Below, in pieces: positions 5,082-5,310 of a stretch of DNA of 5,310 bases. Numbering within the stretch: the stretch's first letter is position 1; the number at the start of each line of letters is the position of its first letter. A program made the position numbers and the translations under genes. The notes below the pieces were generated by a model. The model saw only the letters and a program-made list of their open reading frames with translations. It did no database searches and had not been told where the DNA came from. The DNA is from Janthinobacterium lividum (lineage in GTDB: Bacteria; Pseudomonadota; Gammaproteobacteria; Burkholderiales; Burkholderiaceae_D): assembly GCA_945864765.1 (NCBI GenBank), contig CAMBDR010000378.1, positions 1 through 5,310 on the forward strand, given 5' to 3'.

Positions 5082-5310
5082 AAATCGCCCCCGTTTTTTT
5101 GCGTGATGCCGTGCTTTTTCAGCCGTATCTCAACACAGGTGCCTGCGCCTTGGGTGCTGGTGATTTTAATCTGCCCCTTCAGCCTTTGGGTTACATGGTT
5201 GTACGCCACGTGTAAGCCCAGGCCCACATGTCCGTGCATGCCGCTTTTGGTGGTAAAGAATGGGTCAAACACCTTGGGCAGGTCTTCTGGCGCGATGCCG
5301 TGGCCGTCGT
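5078..5310 (-). CDS. Sensor histidine kinase, C-terminal end of the ATPase domain (partial)
   Basis: The last 76 codons of a gene that enters from beyond base 5310. The reading begins inside the HATPase_c domain. It shows the G1 box DGHGI, the F box VFDPFFTTKSG, a G2 box GHVGLGLHVAYN, and the closing strands KGQIKITSTQGAGTCVEIRLK. These are the ATP-lid and nucleotide-binding elements of a HisKA-class kinase, so the protein should autophosphorylate and pass phosphate to a response regulator; its sensor part is outside the window. The GTG at 5272-5270 lies in the F box and is not a start. The tail K-K-H-G-I-T-Q-K-N-G-G-D-L ends in TGA overlapping the next ATG (ATGA), indicating translational coupling with what was once a second sensor gene. 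The visible motifs are intact. Confidence 0.88.
   Translation of the reverse strand, partial: DGHGIAPEDLPKVFDPFFTTKSGMHGHVGLGLHVAYNHVTQRLKGQIKITSTQGAGTCVEIRLKKHGITQKNGGDL

Noticed and set aside
1..5310. CRISPR array, tRNA or rRNA gene, or insertion-sequence ends
   Set aside because: No regularly spaced repeats, cloverleaf or rRNA-like sequence, transposase motifs or terminal inverted repeats were found on either strand.

Overview
The window is from a Gram-negative bacterium. Sec-type signal peptides, thermolysin-type (M4) propeptide sequence, two-component sensor kinases and balanced base composition fit a beta- or gammaproteobacterium; I cannot name a genus. All convincing intact genes lie on the minus strand, so the biological reading direction runs from high to low coordinates.

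Layout in that direction. At 5310-5078 is the end of a sensor histidine kinase. At 5081-4935, overlapping it by ATGA, is a 48-codon relic: the first few codons of a second sensor gene joined to the last ~39 codons of a kinase ATPase domain. Next is a secreted 592-residue protein (4779-3001), followed by a strong intrinsic terminator (2976-2950). The spacer to the next gene holds, on the plus strand, an internal fragment of an NRAMP-type metal transporter gene (about 2589-2927). Then comes a paralogous 590-residue secreted protein (2462-690) with a matching terminator (630-604). Finally a relic of a histidine-kinase tail (about 345-265) overlaps by ATGA the start of a two-component-regulator-propeller sensor gene (268 to beyond base 1).

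The two large proteins are the centre of interest. Each has a signal peptide, an M4 metalloprotease propeptide (FTP plus PepSY), and then directly the C-terminal helical subdomain of an M4 protease. The whole zinc-binding catalytic region is missing. The remaining ~315 residues end in an aerolysin/ETX-MTX2-like beta-pore-forming module. They therefore look like pore-forming toxins built on the chassis of a secreted elastase-like protease whose catalytic core was cut out. The copies are about 73% identical over the protease-derived half and clearly less similar (roughly 40% by eye) over the toxin half.

The same kinase-tail/ATGA/sensor-start junction occurs at both ends of the window (5078-5139 and 265-326). 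The toxin pair therefore sits between one degraded and one apparently intact copy of a sensor-kinase gene pair. This suggests duplication and deletion in a two-component sensor locus, with the toxin genes between the copies. A regulatory link between sensors and toxins is possible but not shown.
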